Positions 60,122 to 64,000 of a stretch of DNA of 64,000 nucleotides are shown here, one piece after another. The stretch comes from DASUNP01 sp035249305 (GTDB lineage: Bacteria > Acidobacteriota > Blastocatellia > UBA7656). The stretch covers positions 27,970 through 91,969 of the forward strand of contig DATFGQ010000075.1 in NCBI GenBank assembly GCA_035249305.1, read 5' to 3'. How positions within the stretch are numbered: the first letter of the stretch is position 1; every line of letters starts with the position of its first letter. The notes below the pieces were generated by a model, which had not been told where the DNA came from, ran no database searches, and saw only the letters and a list, made by a program, of their open reading frames with translations. The translations under genes were made by a program, and so were the position numbers.

Positions 60122-62371
60122 ATGATAAAGAATGGTTTACCTTTTTTCCTCACATTGGTTCTCGCTCTGTCTTCGGTTGTTGCGGTCTCGGCTGACGACC
60201 ACCCCAACGACGCCCTGGTCACCAACGCGAAAGGCGAGGTGCGCAGGTGGGAGATAACCGGCCCGTGGGGCGGCGACGTGCGCGCCCTTGTCGTATCGCC
60301 GGCCAACCCCGAAGTGCTCTACCTCGGCACGAGCGACGGGCAGATCTTCCACTCGAAAGACGGCGCGCGCACCTGGCAGCGGATCAAGCCCGGCATAGAC
60401 AAACGCGGGCTTTCCGTAGACCAGATAGTCATCGACCCTCGCAACCCGAACACGATGTATGTCGGCGTCTGGGCCGTAGCCTCGGCGACAGACGGCGAGG
60501 GCGTCTACAAGAGCGAAGACGCGGGCCAGACCTGGAAGCTTCTGAAAGACACGAAGGGGCTGACTATTCTTTCGCTCGCCCTGTCGCCGACGGACTCTAA
60601 TTTCCTGATCGCGGGCGCGAAGTCCGGCGTCTTCCGCTCGACGGATGCGGGCAAGAACTGGGAGCGCATCTCGCCCGAAGGCCACCCCGAGATACGCGGG
60701 ATCAACTCGGTAGCCATCGACCCGCGCAACCACGATGTCATCTACGCGGGGACGCACCACCTGCCCTACAAGACGACTGACGGCGGCCAGAGCTGGAAGC
60801 TCACGGGCTATAAGACGGTCGGGCTCATAGACGATTCCGACATAATGGGGATATGCGTATTGCCGAACGACCCGAACACGGTCTTCGTCAACGCCTGTAG
60901 CGGGATATACCGCTCTTCGTCGGCCGGCGAGAAATGGACGAAGCTCCCCGGCATACCTTTCAGCGCGCGCCGGACCTACGCGCTGCTGCCGCACCCGTCG
61001 GACCCGAACATCATATTCGCCGGGACGAGCGAAGGCTTGTGGCGCACGAAAGACGGCGGAAAGCGCTGGATGCTGCTCACGTCGAAGTCGGTAGTCATTC
61101 GCTCAGTGGTGATCCACCCCGACAAGCCGTCGCGCGTTCTGATTGCGACCGACGATTTCGGCGTGCGGACTTCGGATAACATGGGCGACGATTTCATGGA
61201 TTCGAACGCGGGCTTTATACACCGCCACATCCTTTCGATAATGCCCGACGCGACCGAGCGCGGGCGGTTGCTCGCAAGCGTCTATCACGACGGGACGGCC
61301 GGGAGCGTCTTCTCGTCGGCCGATGGCGGCGAGACCTGGCAGAGCTCTTCACGCGGGCTGGGCGCGCGCGACGTGTTCGCCTTTTACCAATTGCCGGATA
61401 ACCCTTCGGTGATTTACGCAGGGACGAACACGGGCGTCTTCCGGTCCAACGACCGCGGCTTTAGCTGGACTTTCGTAGGCAAACCGCAGGAGCCGGCCCC
61501 CGTAAAGCCCGCCAAGAAACCGGCGCGGCGCACGACGCGCTCAAGCGTCGCGACCCCGGCGGTGCTCTCGTCCCCGTCTCTGGTCGGGCGATACGAGACG
61601 CAGGTGGCGCAGCGCAAAGGCAGGAAGCCGGCCGCTCAATCTAAGAAAGCCGCGCCTAAGAAGAAGCCTGCACCGAAGCCCGCCGAGCCCGAAGGGCCTA
61701 TGCAGATCGAGCTTACGAAACAGGTGGACGACATCACAAGCTTCGTCGACAGCACGGGGCGGCGCGGGCTGATGGCCGCCACGCTCGACGGGCTCTACCG
61801 CACGACTGACGAGACGAAGGGCTGGGAGAAAGTTCTCATCAGCGGCTACGAAGCGACGGGCCGCGTCTTCTCCGTGGCGACTCACAAAGACATACCGAAC
61901 AGGATATTCGTCGGGACGCGGCAGGGGTTGTTTATCTCGACCGATGGCGGCTCGACCTGGGCGCACGTCGACCGCGGCCCTAGCGATATGTCTGTGAAAG
62001 CCATAGCCATCGACCCGCGCGACGCCGAGCTCGTGCTCGTGGGGACAAACCAATTCGTATTCCGCTCGACCAATGGCGGGCGCACCTGGGTGCGCAGGGG
62101 CGGGGGGCTGCCCGTAGGCGACTTCACCTCGATAGTGATCAACCCCACGAACCCCGAAGAGGTAATGGTCGCGGAGTATTCGCGCGGCGGGATATACCGC
62201 TCGACCGACCGGGGCTATTTCTTCGACCGCATAGACGCGGAGCTGCCTAGCAGTCGGGTCTGGACGCTGACGTTCGACCCGTTTGACCGCGACCGCATTT
62301 ACGCGGGCAGCTTCTCAAGCGGCGTCTACGTGCTCACGATCCAGCGCGGAGCGATGAATAGTAGCCAGTAG
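60122..62371 (+). CDS. Secreted BNR/VPS10-type beta-propeller protein
   Basis: 749 residues with a signal peptide (LPFFLTLVLALSSVVAVSA). At least ten BNR/Asp-box-like repeats (S/T-x-D-x-G-x-T/S-W, for example STDGGSTWAHV, SADGGETWQSS and STNGGRTWVRR) occur in two blocks. The blocks are separated at ~459-530 by a Lys/Ala/Pro-rich linker (PAKKPARRTTRSS, KKPAPKPAEPEGP). Such proteins form propellers, seen in sialidases, photosystem-assembly factors and cell-surface receptors; no sialidase catalytic residues were identified. The gene ends inside a repeat that supplies NSSQ and the stop. Confidence 0.85.
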   Translation: MIKNGLPFFLTLVLALSSVVAVSADDHPNDALVTNAKGEVRRWEITGPWGGDVRALVVSPANPEVLYLGTSDGQIFHSKDGARTWQRIKPGIDKRGLSVDQIVIDPRNPNTMYVGVWAVASATDGEGVYKSEDAGQTWKLLKDTKGLTILSLALSPTDSNFLIAGAKSGVFRSTDAGKNWERISPEGHPEIRGINSVAIDPRNHDVIYAGTHHLPYKTTDGGQSWKLTGYKTVGLIDDSDIMGICVLPNDPNTVFVNACSGIYRSSSAGEKWTKLPGIPFSARRTYALLPHPSDPNIIFAGTSEGLWRTKDGGKRWMLLTSKSVVIRSVVIHPDKPSRVLIATDDFGVRTSDNMGDDFMDSNAGFIHRHILSIMPDATERGRLLASVYHDGTAGSVFSSADGGETWQSSSRGLGARDVFAFYQLPDNPSVIYAGTNTGVFRSNDRGFSWTFVGKPQEPAPVKPAKKPARRTTRSSVATPAVLSSPSLVGRYETQVAQRKGRKPAAQSKKAAPKKKPAPKPAEPEGPMQIELTKQVDDITSFVDSTGRRGLMAATLDGLYRTTDETKGWEKVLISGYEATGRVFSVATHKDIPNRIFVGTRQGLFISTDGGSTWAHVDRGPSDMSVKAIAIDPRDAELVLVGTNQFVFRSTNGGRTWVRRGGGLPVGDFTSIVINPTNPEEVMVAEYSRGGIYRSTDRGYFFDRIDAELPSSRVWTLTFDPFDRDRIYAGSFSSGVYVLTIQRGAMNSSQ

Positions 62372-62442
62372 CCAGTAGCCAGTAGTCAGTAGATGGGAAC
62401 GCTACTGGCTACTGGCAACTGACTACTGGCTACTGGCTACTT
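62361..62442. repeat. Phrase-type inverted repeat between the BNR gene and sucC
   Basis: Left arm of AGTAGCCAGT phrases, right arm of CTACTGGCTACTGG phrases, ~9-nt spacer ATGGGAACG. The left arm encodes the BNR C-terminus and stop; the right arm ends 2 nt before the sucC ATG. Confidence 0.8.
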
Positions 62443-63600
62443 ATGAAAATCCATGAATACCAAGGCAAGCAGCTTCTAGCAAAATACGGGGTGACGGTCC
62501 CGCGCGGCGAGGTCGTAGAATCGGCCGACCAGGTGCGCGCCGTCGTTGAGCGGCTGGGGCTGCCCGTAGTCGTCAAGGCGCAGATACATGCCGGCGGGCG
62601 CGGCAAGGGCGGCGGCGTTAAGCTCGCGCGCACGGCCGAAGAGGCCGAGCAGATCGCGCGGCAGATGATCGGCATGAATCTCGTCACGCCGCAGACGGGC
62701 CCCGAGGGGCGCGAAGTCCGCCGCGTGCTGATCGAAGAGGGCTTGAAGATCAAGCAGGAGTTTTATCTCGGGATCGTGCTCGACCGCGCCATTTCGCGGC
62801 TGGTCTTCATGGCGTCGGCCGCCGGCGGCATGGACATCGAAGAGGTCGCGGCGCACGAGCCGGAGAAGATATTGAAGGAGCCTATCGACCCCGCCGTCGG
62901 CCTGCTGCCTTTCCAGGCTCGCAAACTGGCGTTCGGAATCGGGCTGCCGAAAGAGCTCGCCAACAAGGCGGTCAAGTTTATGACCTCGCTTTATCGCGCC
63001 TACGTCGACCTCGACGCGTCGCTGGCCGAGATCAACCCGTTCCTGCTGACCGAAGACGGCGAGCTGTATGCGCTCGACGCGAAGCTCAATTTCGATGACA
63101 ACGCCATGTTCCGGCATAAGGAGTACAGCGAGCTCCGGGATTTGAATGAAGAGGAGCCGCTTGAGATCGAAGCGTCAAAGTTCGACCTGAACTACATCAA
63201 GCTCGACGGCAACATCGGCTGCATGGTGAATGGCGCGGGGCTGGCTATGGCGACGATGGACATAATCAAGCTCGCCGGGGGCGAGCCCGCTAATTTTCTC
63301 GACGTTGGCGGCGGCGCGTCTCAGGAGCGCGTTGAAAACGCTTTCCGCATTCTGCTGTCGGACCCGAACGTGCGCGCGGTGCTCATCAACATCTTCGGCG
63401 GGATAGTCCGCACCGACATGGTCGCGATGGGCGTCGTCGAAGCCGCCCGTAAGATAGGGGTGAAGATCCCCGTAGTCGTGCGGCTCGAAGGCACAAACGT
63501 CGAGCGCGGGCGCGAGGTGATAGAGCAATCCGGCCTCGGGTTCGTGACCGCGTCGGGCATGAAAGACGCCGCCGAAAAAGTCGTCGCGCTCGCCCGCTAA
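62443..63600 (+). CDS. sucC: Succinyl-CoA synthetase beta subunit (ADP-forming)
   Basis: 385 residues starting MKIHEYQGKQLLAKYGV. The ATP-grasp domain has VVKAQIHAGGRGKGGGVK, and the later region has EINPFLLTEDG, GNIGCMVNGAGLAMATMD and GGGASQERVENAF typical of SucC. With SucD it converts succinyl-CoA to succinate with ATP formation. Normally sucD follows directly; here a small coiled-coil gene and repeats follow, so sucD is elsewhere. No ribosome-binding site is visible because the phrase hairpin touches the ATG. Together with korAB it supports the oxidative or reductive TCA cycle. Confidence 0.95.
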   Translation: MKIHEYQGKQLLAKYGVTVPRGEVVESADQVRAVVERLGLPVVVKAQIHAGGRGKGGGVKLARTAEEAEQIARQMIGMNLVTPQTGPEGREVRRVLIEEGLKIKQEFYLGIVLDRAISRLVFMASAAGGMDIEEVAAHEPEKILKEPIDPAVGLLPFQARKLAFGIGLPKELANKAVKFMTSLYRAYVDLDASLAEINPFLLTEDGELYALDAKLNFDDNAMFRHKEYSELRDLNEEEPLEIEASKFDLNYIKLDGNIGCMVNGAGLAMATMDIIKLAGGEPANFLDVGGGASQERVENAFRILLSDPNVRAVLINIFGGIVRTDMVAMGVVEAARKIGVKIPVVVRLEGTNVERGREVIEQSGLGFVTASGMKDAAEKVVALAR

Positions 63601-63650
63601 TCAAACAGAATCTTCATAAAGCGAGTTTTCAACTCCGCGGCGCGGCCGGT

Positions 63651-63656
63651 TATAAT
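63651..63656 (+). promoter_or_regulatory. Perfect -10 box TATAAT, leaderless-type promoter
   Basis: TATAAT is followed by six bases and then the ATG at 63663, placing the expected transcript start on the ATG itself. A weak -35 (TTCAAC) lies 17 nt upstream. No ribosome-binding site is present. Confidence 0.55.
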
Positions 63657-63662
63657 AGAGTC

Positions 63663-63899
63663 ATGGCAAGGGGATGGGAAAGCAAAGCGGTGGAAGCGCA
63701 GATCGAGGAGAATCTGCTCAACGAGCAGAAGGCTCAACTGAGCCGGGCGGAGCTTGAACGGCGGCAGAAGAGAGAGAGCCTGCTGCTGTCAAGAGCCAGG
63801 GTCGTCGAAGAGCTGAAGACGAGCCGCAACCCTCGATATAAAAAGATGCTCACCGACGCGCTGGCCGACCTCGATCAAAAGCTCGCTGAGTTTGATTAA
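63663..63899 (+). CDS. Small coiled-coil protein
   Basis: 78 residues from ATG 63663, rich in Glu, Arg, Lys and Leu (NEQKAQLSRAELERRQKRESLLLSR), suggesting a helical coiled coil; no membrane segment. Family not recognised. The perfect -10 box six bases before the ATG suggests leaderless translation. A repeat element follows. Confidence 0.6.
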   Translation: MARGWESKAVEAQIEENLLNEQKAQLSRAELERRQKRESLLLSRARVVEELKTSRNPRYKKMLTDALADLDQKLAEFD

Positions 63900-63937
63900 T
63901 TCAAGCAGCCACCTCTGAAGAGTCCCGGAGGGAGGAA

Positions 63938-64000
63938 AGATATTAGCCGGTGGTGAAACCACCGGAATCAATCATCCACATAATCCCGCGCCCTGGAAGG
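63938..64000. repeat. CCGGTGG-family palindromic element, truncated by window edge
   Basis: GATATTAGCCGGTGG, GAAACCACCGG, AATCAATC.TCCACAT and CGCGCCCTGGAAGG match the reverse complement of the right half of the 33686-33835 element, with about four differences over ~52 bases. The partner arm lies beyond the window. Confidence 0.75.

Overview
The window reads as one contiguous, gene-dense, GC-rich piece of bacterial chromosome. I infer an acidobacterium (Blastocatellia / Pyrinomonadales-like). The grounds are the mix of sigma-54 TPR regulators, two-subunit 2-oxoacid:ferredoxin oxidoreductase, large secreted M14, S41 and BNR-repeat proteins, and many short palindromic and phrase-like intergenic repeats. 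No rRNA, tRNA, CRISPR array, prophage or transposase gene was seen.

Layout. 1-2.4 kb: minus-strand end of a small biosynthetic group (FAD oxidoreductase, two SAM methyltransferases, SemiSWEET-like protein). 2.4-6.9 kb: three or four small minus-strand genes behind a good sigma-54 promoter, divergent from a 1016-residue TPR/AAA+/Fis sigma-54 activator. 7.4-9.9 kb: a membrane HD-GYP protein with a degenerate GGDEF domain. 9.9-13.2 kb: the most interesting locus. It has three GTGTA/TACAC palindromes, a canonical sigma-54 promoter, two identical 35-codon genes, and an 837-residue fusion of a PqqD/RRE-like domain, an M50 metalloprotease and a HlyD-type adaptor. I read this as a compact, probably undescribed peptide maturation and export system.

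13.2-21.6 kb: a nucleoside import and salvage operon on the minus strand (small membrane peptide, RpiB-like protein, ABC ATPase, two permeases, PNP, uridine kinase, cytidine deaminase, secreted amidohydrolase). A secreted 5'-nucleotidase is transcribed divergently. Extracellular nucleotides could be dephosphorylated, imported and cleaved, and the ribose passed through phosphopentomutase (deoB, at 41 kb) and RpiB. 23.3-31.2 kb: a plus-strand surface-polysaccharide group (flippase, two glycosyltransferases, spermidine-synthase-like membrane protein, PaaK-like ligase). 31.4-42 kb: small membrane proteins, TPR, M14 peptidase, DUF4139, zinc ribbon plus ribosomal protein S21, HEAT-repeat protein, deoB.

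42-49.5 kb: a solitary N6-adenine DNA methyltransferase with a tandemly duplicated motif, then YheT-like hydrolase, suhB, thrB, a lipoprotein, plsC and a small SpoT-like hydrolase. 49.6-55.7 kb: gyrA, a TPR protein, a serine hydrolase and an S41 peptidase. 55.9-64 kb: 2-oxoacid:ferredoxin oxidoreductase korAB bracketed by two CBS-domain genes, a BNR-repeat secreted protein, sucC without an adjacent sucD, and a small coiled-coil gene with a leaderless-type promoter.

Across the window, intergenic spaces are filled by inverted repeats made of short phrases (for example GTGCTGAGTCCTGA). These run into coding ends and even give unrelated proteins the same C-terminal residues (VLSAES). Two larger composite elements and two copies of a CCGGTGG-type palindromic element are also present, one cut by the right edge.
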